This document shows, piece by piece, positions 1 through 7,051 of a DNA stretch of 20,952 nucleotides. The position numbers were made by a program, and so were the translations under genes. Position 1 is the stretch's first letter. Each line of letters opens with the position of its first letter. Under the pieces are notes generated by a model. It was not told where the DNA came from, made no database searches, and saw only the letters and a list, made by a program, of their open reading frames with translations. The DNA lies in contig DATLFS010000092.1 of assembly GCA_035540935.1 (NCBI GenBank), positions 1 to 20,952 on the forward strand, read 5' to 3'. This DNA comes from DATLFS01 sp035540935. GTDB taxonomy: Bacteria; Actinomycetota; CADDZG01; WHSQ01.

Positions 1-1
1 C

Positions 2-691
2 CTCGTCGTTGGGCTCGGCGAATCCCACACGCACGCTCGTATCGCAGACATTGTCGCCTCGCAGACGAATCCGACGATCGCCTATCTCGCGTCGGCGGGA
101 AGGGTGAAGGTGCGCGTGACGGCCAAGGCGTCGTCCGACGAAGCCGCCCGCTCTCTCATCGCGCCGGTGGAGAAGGAGATCCGGGCCCGTCTCGGCGAGG
201 CGGCCGTGCGAGGTGAGGGGTCGTCGCTGGCGCAGATCGTCGGCGACCACCTGCGTGCTCGCGGGGAGACCGTGGCCGTGGCGGAGTCTCTGACGGGCGG
301 CATGATCGCCGCGGAGTTGACGGAGTCCGAAGGTGCGAGCGGGTTCTTCAAGGGAGCGGCCGTCGTCTACACGGCGGAGGCGAAGCAGGAGGTCCTGAAT
401 GTCGACCGAGCGATCATCGACGGTCCCGGCGTCGTGAGCGAAGAGTGCGCTGCGGCGCTCGCAGAGGGCGTAGCCAAGCTCTACTCGGCCGACCTGGGTC
501 TCGCCGCGACCGGTGTCGCCGGTCCGGAGGCGCACGACGGGAAGCCGCCCGGCACCGTCTTCGTCGCCGCCTCCTACGGAGGCTCGGTCGAGGTGCGGAA
601 GCCGCGTGCCTACGGCGATCGCAGCAACATCCGTGCGATGAGCGTCACCGCCGCGCTCGACCTCGGACGGCGACTCCTCGAGCGCGGGTGA
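2..691 (+). CDS. cinA: CinA-family protein, C-terminal part (NMN amidohydrolase / PncC domain), 5' truncated
   Basis: The reading frame is open from base 2, so the gene starts upstream of the window. The first visible residues (LGESHTHARI, then NPTIAYLASAGRVKVRVTAK) match the end of the molybdopterin-binding-like domain of full-length CinA. The rest is the C-terminal PncC domain, recognised by AESLTGG, the FFKGAAVVYT segment and ATGVAGP. In this family the C-terminal domain deamidates nicotinamide mononucleotide (pyridine nucleotide recycling) and the N-terminal domain hydrolyses ADP-ribose; both roles are family knowledge. The last codons overlap thpR by 4 bp (GTGA at 688-691), so the two are translationally coupled. 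cinA commonly lies near recA in bacteria, which fits this locus. An ATG/GTG inside the visible part (about base 104) is not the true start, because family-typical sequence continues upstream of it. Confidence 0.93.
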   Translation, partial: LVVGLGESHTHARIADIVASQTNPTIAYLASAGRVKVRVTAKASSDEAARSLIAPVEKEIRARLGEAAVRGEGSSLAQIVGDHLRARGETVAVAESLTGGMIAAELTESEGASGFFKGAAVVYTAEAKQEVLNVDRAIIDGPGVVSEECAAALAEGVAKLYSADLGLAATGVAGPEAHDGKPPGTVFVAASYGGSVEVRKPRAYGDRSNIRAMSVTAALDLGRRLLERG

Positions 692-1263
692 GTCTCCGGC
701 TTTTCGTCGCGGCGGACGTGCCGCCCGAGCATCTGGCCTCGGTCGAGGAAGCGGTCGGAGCCTGGCAGCGAACGCTCAGCGGGGCGCGCTGGACGGATCC
801 GAGCGGCCGCCACGTCACGCTCAAGTTCCTGGGTTCGGTCGCGGAGGAGCGGTTGGAGGGCGTGCTCGAGGCGGCGTCGATCGCGGCGCGCTCGTGCGTC
901 CCGGGGCGCGCTCGTCTGAGCGGCTTCGGCGCGTTCCCGTCGACGCGCCGGATGCGCGTGCTGTGGGTCGGGCTCGATGATCTCGACGGATCTCTCGCTT
1001 GCCTCGCGACCGCGCTCGACCGGGGCTTCGAGGCGCTGGGGGTGGAGCCGGAGAAGCGCTCCTTCACCGCGCACCTGACGGTGGCGCGCTTCCGCAACCC
1101 GTCGACGCTGCCGGAAGGCGCGAGTGGGATCGACCTGCGTTCGCTGCCCCCCTTCGAGGTCGACCGCGCGGTGCTGTACCGTAGCCATCTGTCTGCGAAG
1201 GGTGCCCGTTACGAGGCGCTCGCGTCGTTACCGCTCGGCGAGGGGAACGTGCCGCCGCGGTGA
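688..1263 (+). CDS. thpR: RNA 2',3'-cyclic phosphodiesterase (2H phosphoesterase, LigT/ThpR family)
   Basis: A 191-residue protein, usual size for ThpR. It has the two signature HxTx motifs of 2H phosphoesterases: HVTL with H42 and T44, followed by KFLG, and HLTV with H129 and T131, followed by ARF. Family enzymes open 2',3'-cyclic phosphates on RNA ends; the physiological substrate in bacteria is uncertain. The start is GTG at 688, giving M-SLRLFVAADVP, the typical family N-terminus, and overlapping the cinA stop as GTGA. An open frame extends further upstream within cinA but lacks family sequence there, so it was not used. The next gene follows after 26 bp with its own strong ribosome-binding site, so a new transcription or translation unit may begin after this gene. 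Confidence 0.9.
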   Translation: MSLRLFVAADVPPEHLASVEEAVGAWQRTLSGARWTDPSGRHVTLKFLGSVAEERLEGVLEAASIAARSCVPGRARLSGFGAFPSTRRMRVLWVGLDDLDGSLACLATALDRGFEALGVEPEKRSFTAHLTVARFRNPSTLPEGASGIDLRSLPPFEVDRAVLYRSHLSAKGARYEALASLPLGEGNVPPR

Positions 1264-1289
1264 CACCCGGACCGTTCCGAGGAGGAACC

Positions 1290-1820
1290 ATGCTGCGCCG
1301 GATCGTGATCCTCGCCGTGCTGCTGGTCTCGACGGCCGCGCCCGCGTTCGGGCATGGCGAGGAGATCACGACCGACCCGGAGGACGGCGCCAGGCTCGAT
1401 GCGCCGCCGTCCGAGGTGGGCGTCGCCCTGACCGAGCCGCCCGCGCGCGGATCGACGATCCGGGTGCTCGACGGGTGCGGCGACGACGTCGTCGGCCGTG
1501 TCTCCATAGCGGGGCCCGAGATGGTCGCGCGGATCCGCGGCGGGCAGCCGGGCCGCTGGCGCGTTCGCTGGGCGGCGATCTCGGCGGTGGACGGGCACCC
1601 AACGCAGGGCAGGTTCTCGTTCCGGGTCGCGGGAGAGAGTGATTGCGCTGCCGAGCCGGAGCCGGATCCGGCGACCTCGACCCCCTCGTCGCCGGAGGAG
1701 CCGGCGGAAGGAGACGGCGAGGAGGACGGCTCGTCCGGCGTGCCGGTCGGCGTCGCGGCCGCGGTGGCGCTCGGCATAGTCGCGCTGGCGATCGTGGCGC
1801 GGCGCTCCGGTTCGGGATGA
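1290..1820 (+). CDS. CopC-domain copper-binding protein, secreted and C-terminally anchored (first copy)
   Basis: A 176-residue protein. Residues 1-21 look like a signal peptide (MLRR, hydrophobic stretch, APAFG) and predicted cleavage leaves His22 as the new N-terminus. The CopC beta-sandwich follows (about 22-116) with EDGARLDAPP, LTEPPARGS, and WAAISAVDGHPTQGRF near its end. His22 at the mature N-terminus plus Asp101 and His103 of the DGH motif are the residues expected to form the high-affinity Cu(II) histidine-brace site of CopC proteins. Cys63 and Cys119 could pair. A Pro/Glu/Ser-rich linker (120-150) leads to one C-terminal transmembrane helix (151-170), placing the domain outside the cell on the membrane. 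ATG 1290 is preceded by GAGGAGG (1279-1285); a GTG at 1260 is possible but would put ten extra residues before the signal peptide. The stop overlaps the next gene (ATGA). Copper binding is inferred from residues, not shown. Confidence 0.85.
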   Translation: MLRRIVILAVLLVSTAAPAFGHGEEITTDPEDGARLDAPPSEVGVALTEPPARGSTIRVLDGCGDDVVGRVSIAGPEMVARIRGGQPGRWRVRWAAISAVDGHPTQGRFSFRVAGESDCAAEPEPDPATSTPSSPEEPAEGDGEEDGSSGVPVGVAAAVALGIVALAIVARRSGSG

Positions 1821-3115
1821 CGGGAGCGTCACCTCTCCTGCTGGCGCACGGCGTCGGCACCGTCTACGAGAGCCCGATCCCCGTCTCGTACTACCTGGCC
1901 GGCGCGGCTGCGACGGTCGCCTTCTCGTTCTTGCTCCGGGCCCTCGGACCGCGGGAGCCGCGGCCGTTCCGGATGAGACCGATAGCGGGGAAGCGGGCGG
2001 TCGACGTCGGCGCGGCGATCCTCAAGTGGGGCGCCTTCGCCGCGCTCGTGCTGACCGTCGTCTCGGGCGTGGCGGTGCGGGGGGAGGGGAGCTCGCTGGC
2101 AGTGCTGCTCTTCTGGGTTGCGTTCGTCGTCGGCTTCACCCTCCTCTCCTCCATCGTTGGAGGGGTATGGCGCGCCGCCGACCCCTGGGCTACGGCCGAG
2201 GAGCTCTACCGTCTCGAGGACGCGGAGACGCGGGACGATCGACCTCCCGCGTGGCTCGGCCCCCTTTCTCTCTATCTGTTGTTCTGGTTCGAGCTCGTCT
2301 CCGGTGTCGCATTCGAGGACGCGTGGGTGGTGCTCGCGATCCTCCTCTACTCGCTCTATTCGCTCGTCGCTCGCGGTCGGTTCGGCGAGGCCTACCGAGA
2401 CGCCGATCCGTTCGCGATCCTCTTCGGCTTCGCCTCGCGGATCGCGCCGCTTCGGTTGGAGCGCGACCGGGTGGTCGCGGGGAGCCCGGTGGCCGCTCTC
2501 GACGAGCCCGCGCCGATGCCCCTCACGTTGTACGCGTCGGTGTTCGTGCTGCTGGGCTCGACCACGCTCGACAACCTGCGGGAGACGGTCGGCTGGTCGA
2601 CCGCGATGCGCACCTTGGGCCTCGACGCGATTCCCCCGATGCTCGTGGACTCCGTCGCTCTCGCCGCCTTCGGCGCGGCCTTCTACGCGACGTTCCTGAT
2701 GGCCATGGCCGTGGCGCGCGGAGGGGCGTCGCTCGACGAGGCGGCGCGCCGTTTCGGCTGGTCGCTGATCCCGATCGCCATCGCCTACGTCCTCGCCCAC
2801 AACGCACCACTGTTGATGACGGGCCTCCCCGCGCTGGTGCGCGCGCTCGGCGACCCCCTCGGGCTCGGCTGGGATCTCGGCGGCCTCTCCGGCGCGTTCT
2901 CCGGATTCATCGCTTCGCCGCGCGCGGTCTGGTTCATAGAGATCGCGCTGATCGTCGGGGGCCATATCCTGGGGGTGCTGGCGGCACACCGCACGGCCCT
3001 GCGGCTGCACCCGGATCACGGCATCGCGGTGCGCAGCCAGTACGCGCTCACCGCGCTGATGACCGCTTACACGATCGCAACGCTGTGGCTGCTGGCGCAG
3101 CCGCTCGTGGCCTGA
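1817..3115 (+). CDS. polytopic membrane protein of unknown function, about 10 helices, linked to CopC genes
   Basis: A 432-residue protein of about ten hydrophobic helices (roughly 24-43, 68-86, 93-117, 147-166, 169-185, 234-253, 275-300, 314-338, 370-392, 408-429). It begins LLLAHGVGTVYESPIP. I do not recognise a named enzyme with confidence; from memory, similar actinobacterial proteins are sometimes labelled fenitrothion hydrolase, a label I would not trust for function. Histidines in or near helices (H11, H328 in LAHNAP, H383 and H391 in helix 9, H398 and H401 just after) are candidate metal ligands. Start ATG 1817 overlaps the upstream CopC stop as ATGA, so it is translated together with CopC. 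Position right after copC is where a CopD-type copper importer would sit, so I infer a membrane partner for copper, with moderate-to-low confidence. CopD homology itself is not evident. Confidence 0.72.
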   Translation: MTGASPLLLAHGVGTVYESPIPVSYYLAGAAATVAFSFLLRALGPREPRPFRMRPIAGKRAVDVGAAILKWGAFAALVLTVVSGVAVRGEGSSLAVLLFWVAFVVGFTLLSSIVGGVWRAADPWATAEELYRLEDAETRDDRPPAWLGPLSLYLLFWFELVSGVAFEDAWVVLAILLYSLYSLVARGRFGEAYRDADPFAILFGFASRIAPLRLERDRVVAGSPVAALDEPAPMPLTLYASVFVLLGSTTLDNLRETVGWSTAMRTLGLDAIPPMLVDSVALAAFGAAFYATFLMAMAVARGGASLDEAARRFGWSLIPIAIAYVLAHNAPLLMTGLPALVRALGDPLGLGWDLGGLSGAFSGFIASPRAVWFIEIALIVGGHILGVLAAHRTALRLHPDHGIAVRSQYALTALMTAYTIATLWLLAQPLVA

Positions 3116-3126
3116 GAGGTGATCCG

Positions 3127-3627
3127 ATGATCCTCGCCCACACGCTCGGCTCCGGCGGTCCGGAGATCGAGATGCTCCTGATCGGCGGCGCCGTCGTCGT
3201 CCTGGGCGTCGTCTTCTTCGTCCAGAAGTCGACGAAGCCGGCGGTTCCCGTCGTGCTGGTCCTCGCGGGTCTGCTGGTCGCCGCCGGGTCGTTCCTCGTC
3301 GGAGGGCCAGAAGCGGCGCCGGCCGGCGCGGCTTCGGTCACGATCGTCGCCCCGGAGGATGGGGCGACGGTCCCGGCGGGCGAGCCGTTCACGGTCGAGG
3401 TCGCCGCGGAGGGCGTCGAGCTGTCGAGCGACTTCGAGGCGGAGGACGCCGGCGTCGGCCATCTCCACGTGTTCGTCGACGGCGAGCTCGTGTCGATGCC
3501 GGCGACGGCCACCCCGCAGATCGAGCTCGAGCCGGGAGAGCACAGGGTGATGGTCGAGCTGACGCAGGCGAACCACGCCTCGTTCGAGCCGAAGGTCACA
3601 GACGAGATCACGGTGACCGCGGAATGA
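3127..3627 (+). CDS. membrane-anchored Ig-like protein with conserved-looking histidines
   Basis: A 166-residue protein. It has two N-terminal hydrophobic helices (about 16-33 and 39-59), then a beta-rich domain (68-166) starting VTIVAPEDGATVPAGEPFTV, a bacterial Ig-like opening, and continuing GHLHVFVDGEL, PGEHRVMVELTQANHASF. The overall pattern resembles small DUF4399-like domains, a resemblance judged by eye only. Histidines H112 and H114 (an HxH pair), H139 and H150 lie in predicted strands or loops and could form a metal site on the outer face. The N-terminus ILAHTLG is reminiscent of the LLAHGVG start of the preceding membrane protein. ATG 3127 follows AGAGGTGAT, with 11 bp between it and the upstream stop. 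Its own stop overlaps the GNAT gene (ATGA at 3624-3627). Role unknown; context suggests copper or other metal handling at the cell surface. Confidence 0.75.
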   Translation: MILAHTLGSGGPEIEMLLIGGAVVVLGVVFFVQKSTKPAVPVVLVLAGLLVAAGSFLVGGPEAAPAGAASVTIVAPEDGATVPAGEPFTVEVAAEGVELSSDFEAEDAGVGHLHVFVDGELVSMPATATPQIELEPGEHRVMVELTQANHASFEPKVTDEITVTAE

Positions 3628-4151
3628 AGATCACCACCCCACGGCTGACACTCAAACCGGCGACGGTGGATCTCGCGCCGCTCGTCTGGCGCGCCGTCGA
3701 GGTGTCGCTCGTCGAGCTGTCGCCCTGGATGGCCTGGGCACGCGACGTCACGCCGGAGGCGCAGGAGGAGTGGATCCGCGGCCTCGACGCCGCGGGGGAG
3801 CGGGCCTTCATCGTGTTCGACGGCGAGGAGGTCGCCGGCACCGTGGGGCTGGGGCGGGTGGAGCCGTGCATCCGCGCCGCGTCGATCGGCTACTGGACGC
3901 GCTCCGACGCCGCCGGCCGCGGTTATGCGACCGAGGCGGTGGCGGCCGTCGTGGAACACGCTTTCGCCGAGCTCGGCCTGCACCGCCTCGAGCTGAGGGC
4001 CGGCGTCGACAACCACGGCAGCAATCGCGTGGCGCGCAAGCTCGGCTTCCGCCTCGAGGGCGTCGCGCGCCACGGTTGCTGCGGCGCCTACGGCCACTAC
4101 GACGCGAACGTCTACGGTCTGCTCGCCGATGACCCCCGTCTGGCGCCGTAG
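3624..4151 (+). CDS. GNAT-family N-acetyltransferase, RimJ/RimL type
   Basis: A 175-residue protein with the order typical of RimJ/RimL-like GNAT enzymes: N-terminal TPRLTLKP, a central strand SIGYWTRS, the acetyl-CoA pyrophosphate-binding loop AAGRGYATEAV (about 97-106), then LHRLELRAGVDNHGSNRVARKLGF, where N130 and N134 sit in the usual conserved segment. Family members acetylate N-terminal or small-molecule amines using acetyl-CoA; the substrate here cannot be told. It is cytoplasmic (no signal or membrane segment) although flanked by genes for exported proteins. Start ATG 3624 overlaps the upstream stop by 4 bp, so it is coupled to the His-rich protein gene. It may be a passenger in the cluster, or it may modify a cluster product; the sequence does not decide. 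Confidence 0.9.
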   Translation: MKITTPRLTLKPATVDLAPLVWRAVEVSLVELSPWMAWARDVTPEAQEEWIRGLDAAGERAFIVFDGEEVAGTVGLGRVEPCIRAASIGYWTRSDAAGRGYATEAVAAVVEHAFAELGLHRLELRAGVDNHGSNRVARKLGFRLEGVARHGCCGAYGHYDANVYGLLADDPRLAP

Positions 4152-4185
4152 CCACCGCCGCCCCCCGGGTGTTTCACTGGTAGTC

Positions 4186-4932
4186 ATGGATCGCCGGAGG
4201 CGCGCCCTTCTTGTGCTCGGGATCTTCGCCGCGGTCGTGCTGCCGGCCGGACCGGCCGGGGCGCACGCTCGCTACGAGCGCTCCGACCCGCCGGACAAGG
4301 GGACCGTCTCCGCGCCTCCCTCCTCCGTCTGGGCCGAGTTCAGCGAGCCGCCCGCGTCGTCTTCCTATCTGCGCGTCTACGACGCGTGTGGTCGCCGGGT
4401 AGACGATGGAAGCAGTGACATCACGGGGTACCGCGTCACGGTCGGCACGAACGCGTCCGCCGCGGGTGTCTACCGCGTCGACTGGTGGGTGCTGTCGACG
4501 CTCGACGGCCACCCCACGAGCGGGACCTTCACGTTCACCGCGACCGGCGGTGACGAGTGCCCCGGCTCACGGCAGGAAGAGCCGCAGCCGCGGGAGCGGG
4601 AGGAACGGCCCCGTCGCGAGGGCGGAGGCGGGGGGGGAGACGGAGGCGGCGGCGGCTCTCCTTCTGAGGTAGCGGCGGCGGGCGAGGGTCGGGAGGAACG
4701 CGGCGCGGCCGGCCGCGGCCGTGGAGAGCGCCAGCGTCGTGACGTACGCGATCGGCCGGGCCGAGGAGGGGGTGACCGTGCGCCGGCGGCCGCGGCCCAG
4801 CCGGAGGCGCCCCCGGCGCCGCCTCCGGAAGAGATGCCCCTCGACGGGCTCCTCGTCGGCCTCGGGCTCGCCGCGCTGATCGGTGCGGCAGGGGGTTACG
4901 TGTACGCCGGGATCATGGGGCCGAAGCCCTAG
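4186..4932 (+). CDS. CopC-domain copper-binding protein with long Gly/Arg/Glu linker and C-terminal anchor (second copy)
   Basis: A 248-residue protein. A signal peptide (1-26, MDRRRR then a hydrophobic core and AGPAGA) is followed by HARYERSDPPDKG, so His27 would be or lie next to the mature N-terminus, as in CopC. The CopC domain spans about 26-121 and contains EFSEPPASSSYLRVYDACGR and STLDGHPTSGTF; D107 and H109 complete the expected Cu(II) site with His27. Cys68 and Cys125 occupy positions like those in the first copy. Residues 126-216 form an unusual disordered linker rich in Gly, Arg and Glu, ending in Pro/Ala, then one transmembrane helix (220-243). Start ATG 4186 has no clear ribosome-binding site. 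An in-frame ATG at 4129, inside the GNAT gene, was rejected because it precedes the signal peptide. A run of eight G (4630-4637) lies in the linker; the frame is the same before and after it. Confidence 0.82.
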   Translation: MDRRRRALLVLGIFAAVVLPAGPAGAHARYERSDPPDKGTVSAPPSSVWAEFSEPPASSSYLRVYDACGRRVDDGSSDITGYRVTVGTNASAAGVYRVDWWVLSTLDGHPTSGTFTFTATGGDECPGSRQEEPQPREREERPRREGGGGGGDGGGGGSPSEVAAAGEGREERGAAGRGRGERQRRDVRDRPGRGGGDRAPAAAAQPEAPPAPPPEEMPLDGLLVGLGLAALIGAAGGYVYAGIMGPKP

Positions 4933-4990
4933 GGAATGAGCGCCGGGCGGGTGCGGTTGCCGCGCGCGACGCCATCTCCAGGAGGGACCC

Positions 4991-5479
4991 ATGACTGCTT
5001 CGATCGACCCGCGCGCCGTGATCGGCCACGTTCATCTGAAGGTCTCCGACCTCGAGCGGTCGGTCGCGTTCTACACCGACGTCCTCGGCTTCGAGCTCCA
5101 GACCACCTACGGCAGCGACGCCGCCTTCCTCTCCGCGGGCGGCTACCACCACCACCTGGGCCTCAACACCTGGCACAGCAAGGGCGCATCTCCCGCCCCT
5201 GCGCGGGCCCCCGGCCTGTACCACTTCGCCGTCCTCTACCCCGACCGGGCTTCTCTTGCCGCCGCCGTGCGGCGCGTGCTCGAGCATGGCTGGCCGCTCG
5301 ACGGCGCCGCCGACCACCTCGTAAGTGAGGCGATCTATCTCCGCGACCCCGACGGCAACGGTATCGAGCTGTACCGCGACCGGCCGCGCGAGGAGTGGCC
5401 GCGGGAGCCGGACGGCTCGCTCGGGATGGCGACGCTCCCACTCGACGTCGAAGGCCTGCTGGCCGAAGCGGCCGGCTGA
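4991..5479 (+). CDS. VOC-superfamily metalloenzyme (glyoxalase / extradiol dioxygenase-like)
   Basis: A 162-residue protein with one complete vicinal-oxygen-chelate fold made of two beta-alpha-beta-beta-beta modules. It opens IGHVHLKVSDLERSVAFYTDVLGF, and the expected metal ligands are visible: H13 (or H15) in the first strand, H78 in GLYHFAV and E126 in DGNGIELY. The GGYHHHLGLNTW segment (51-61) is typical of the CatE (catechol-2,3-dioxygenase-like) branch. CatE itself usually has two such units, so this is a short form. The substrate cannot be assigned. The start ATG 4991 follows CAGGAGGG with good spacing. The gene ends 7 bp before the end of the minus-strand protease gene, so the two converge with no room for a separate terminator. 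Confidence 0.88.
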   Translation: MTASIDPRAVIGHVHLKVSDLERSVAFYTDVLGFELQTTYGSDAAFLSAGGYHHHLGLNTWHSKGASPAPARAPGLYHFAVLYPDRASLAAAVRRVLEHGWPLDGAADHLVSEAIYLRDPDGNGIELYRDRPREEWPREPDGSLGMATLPLDVEGLLAEAAG

Positions 5480-5486
5480 GCCGTAC

Positions 5487-7031
5487 CTAGCGCTGGAGGG
5501 CCACCTTCGCCCGGGGACTCGTGTTCGGGTTCGCCGCCTCGTCCACGGCGCGGATCCGGAAGACGTACTTGCCGGTGGCGGCCTTCTTGCCGCGGTTCGT
5601 CTTGCCGTTCCAGGTCACGAAATAGTCCCCCGAGGGGGTGAATGCCTTCCGCCCCAGCGTGCGCACGACCTTTCCGTCGCGCACGACCTTCACGGTGACG
5701 TAGGCGTTCTCGTCGATCGAGAAGAAGAGGCGCGTCTTGTCCTTGCGCCCGTCGCCGTCGGGCGAGAAGGAGGTCGGTCTCGCCCGGACGCCGCTGAGCG
5801 CCGGCGCGCGATTGTCGACCGGCGGGGGCGTCGGCGACGGCGAGACGGTGGGCGTCGGGCTCGGGCTCGGGCTCGGCGTCGGCGTCGGCGTCGGCGTCGG
5901 CTCCGGCTCGGGAGCGGTCGTCGGCGTCGGCTCCGGCTCCGGCTCCGGCATGAACGTCGGCGTCGGCTCCGGGGTGGGCGGAGGCGACGGCGCCGGGGGC
6001 GTCGGGTCGGGCGAGGGTGTCGCCGCGACCGGGACCGAAACCGCCTCTGCGGTGGCGTGCAGCGTGCTCGCGGCCGTGGCCTGATAGGGCCCGTGCATGA
6101 CGTCGGGGACGCCTTGGTAGCCGAAGGAGTTGACCGATAGCAGAACGCCGCCGTCGTTCACCCAACCCCCGCCGGACGATCCGCCGGTCATGTTGCAGCC
6201 GATCGCGATCGGTTTCGGGCCGCTGCCCTTGTAGTAAGGGTCGGAGTTACCGACACCCTGGCAGTAGTGCAGCCGACCGCCGGTGAACGGCGAAGCCGCC
6301 GGATAGCCGTAGGCGACGTAGAGCTGGGCGACGAGCTGGTTGAAGGCGATGCCGCGGGTTCCCGCCACGTCCGCGAGCGGGACGCCGTTCCCGTTCGGAG
6401 CGACCACGGCGGCACCGAGGTCGAACCCGAAGTCGCCCTTCTCCACCCAGCCCGAAGGCGCGAAGAGTTGGGTGGCAGTCCACATGCCGAGCGGTTTGTC
6501 GCCGTCGCGATACGCCGGCACGAAGACCCAGTTGGTCATCCACTTCCCGTTGGAGCCGCCGCCGTGAAGGCAGTGACCCGCGGTCCAGACGACGCTCCGG
6601 TTGGCGCTCGCCGCCGCGGTGCCCGAGCAGACGTAGTTGTAGCCGGTCGAGGGATCGCGGAAGAAGACCTTGCCGTGGGTGGAGTAGGGATAGGAGGTGT
6701 AGGCGGCCGCCACCTCACCGTGCGTGTACGGGTGGGCCTCGGAGTTCCAGGGGAGCGGCTCCGACGGTTGCGATCCCTCCTGCGTCTCCGGCGCGCCGCC
6801 TTCATCGGTGGAGGACGCAGGAGTCTCTCCCCGGCGGATCTTCGCCTCGGCGGGGATCGCCGCCTTCATGCGGGCCTTGGTCCAGTAGGCGACCACCTGC
6901 GCCCGCTCGGAGACGAGGCGGGCGGACCTCACGGCTCCGGGGAGCCGGGGGACGCCGGGAGCGCCGCCGGCCAGCGCCGGGATCCCGGCGAGCGCGGTGG
7001 AAAGAGCTATGAGCAGCGATAGGCGGCGCAA
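5487..7031 (-). CDS. secreted trypsin-like serine protease with Pro-rich linker and FlgD-type C-terminal Ig-like domain
   Basis: A 514-residue exported protein. It has a signal peptide (1-22) and a pro-like region rich in charged residues (about 30-95). The peptidase domain (about 105-335) shows a chymotrypsin-fold triad: H153 in TAGHC, D204 in GDFGFDLG (D200 is a weaker alternative) and S286 in GGSSGGG. Cys135/Cys154 and Cys257/Cys279 could form disulfides. Residues 340-405 are a linker of Pro with Thr, Glu and Ser, and 406-514 is a FlgD-type Ig-like domain with a calcium-binding-like SPDGDGRKD motif and the closing GKYVFRIRAVD. The predicted start is TTG at 7031, preceded on its strand by GAGAGG about 10 nt upstream; no ATG gives a signal peptide. 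It is probably a cell-surface or extracellular endopeptidase. Substrate unknown; the linker and last domain likely hold it at the wall or to a polymer. Confidence 0.87.
   Translation of the reverse strand: MRRLSLLIALSTALAGIPALAGGAPGVPRLPGAVRSARLVSERAQVVAYWTKARMKAAIPAEAKIRRGETPASSTDEGGAPETQEGSQPSEPLPWNSEAHPYTHGEVAAAYTSYPYSTHGKVFFRDPSTGYNYVCSGTAAASANRSVVWTAGHCLHGGGSNGKWMTNWVFVPAYRDGDKPLGMWTATQLFAPSGWVEKGDFGFDLGAAVVAPNGNGVPLADVAGTRGIAFNQLVAQLYVAYGYPAASPFTGGRLHYCQGVGNSDPYYKGSGPKPIAIGCNMTGGSSGGGWVNDGGVLLSVNSFGYQGVPDVMHGPYQATAASTLHATAEAVSVPVAATPSPDPTPPAPSPPPTPEPTPTFMPEPEPEPTPTTAPEPEPTPTPTPTPSPSPSPTPTVSPSPTPPPVDNRAPALSGVRARPTSFSPDGDGRKDKTRLFFSIDENAYVTVKVVRDGKVVRTLGRKAFTPSGDYFVTWNGKTNRGKKAATGKYVFRIRAVDEAANPNTSPRAKVALQR
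5817..6014. repeat. low-complexity hexamer-rich tract encoding the protease's Pro-rich linker
   Basis: The segment is built from short near-repeats of GGCGTC, GGCTCG and GGCTCC on the plus strand, densest at about 5850-5956. Read on the minus strand these give alternating Pro-Thr, Pro-Glu and Pro-Ser. The tract is in frame with the protease throughout. Such tracts expand and shrink by slippage, so its length probably varies between strains; this is inference. Confidence 0.8.
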
Positions 7032-7051
7032 TCGAAGAGACCTCTCGTCGA

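Noticed and set aside
1829..3019. A 396-codon minus-strand open frame opposite the membrane protein
   Set aside because: Its protein is a charged, Arg/Glu-rich shadow with no fold pattern, while the plus strand gives clear transmembrane helices and coupled starts.
2026..3126. In-frame upstream extension of the His-rich protein gene
   Set aside because: The extension is Arg-rich out-of-frame reading of the membrane protein gene; ATG 3127 has a ribosome-binding site and begins the hydrophobic segment.
4567..4992. Possible frameshift in the second CopC gene around the eight-G run
   Set aside because: The CopC domain before and the membrane helix after are in one frame, so a single shift is excluded; two compensating shifts are not supported by anything recognisable in other frames.
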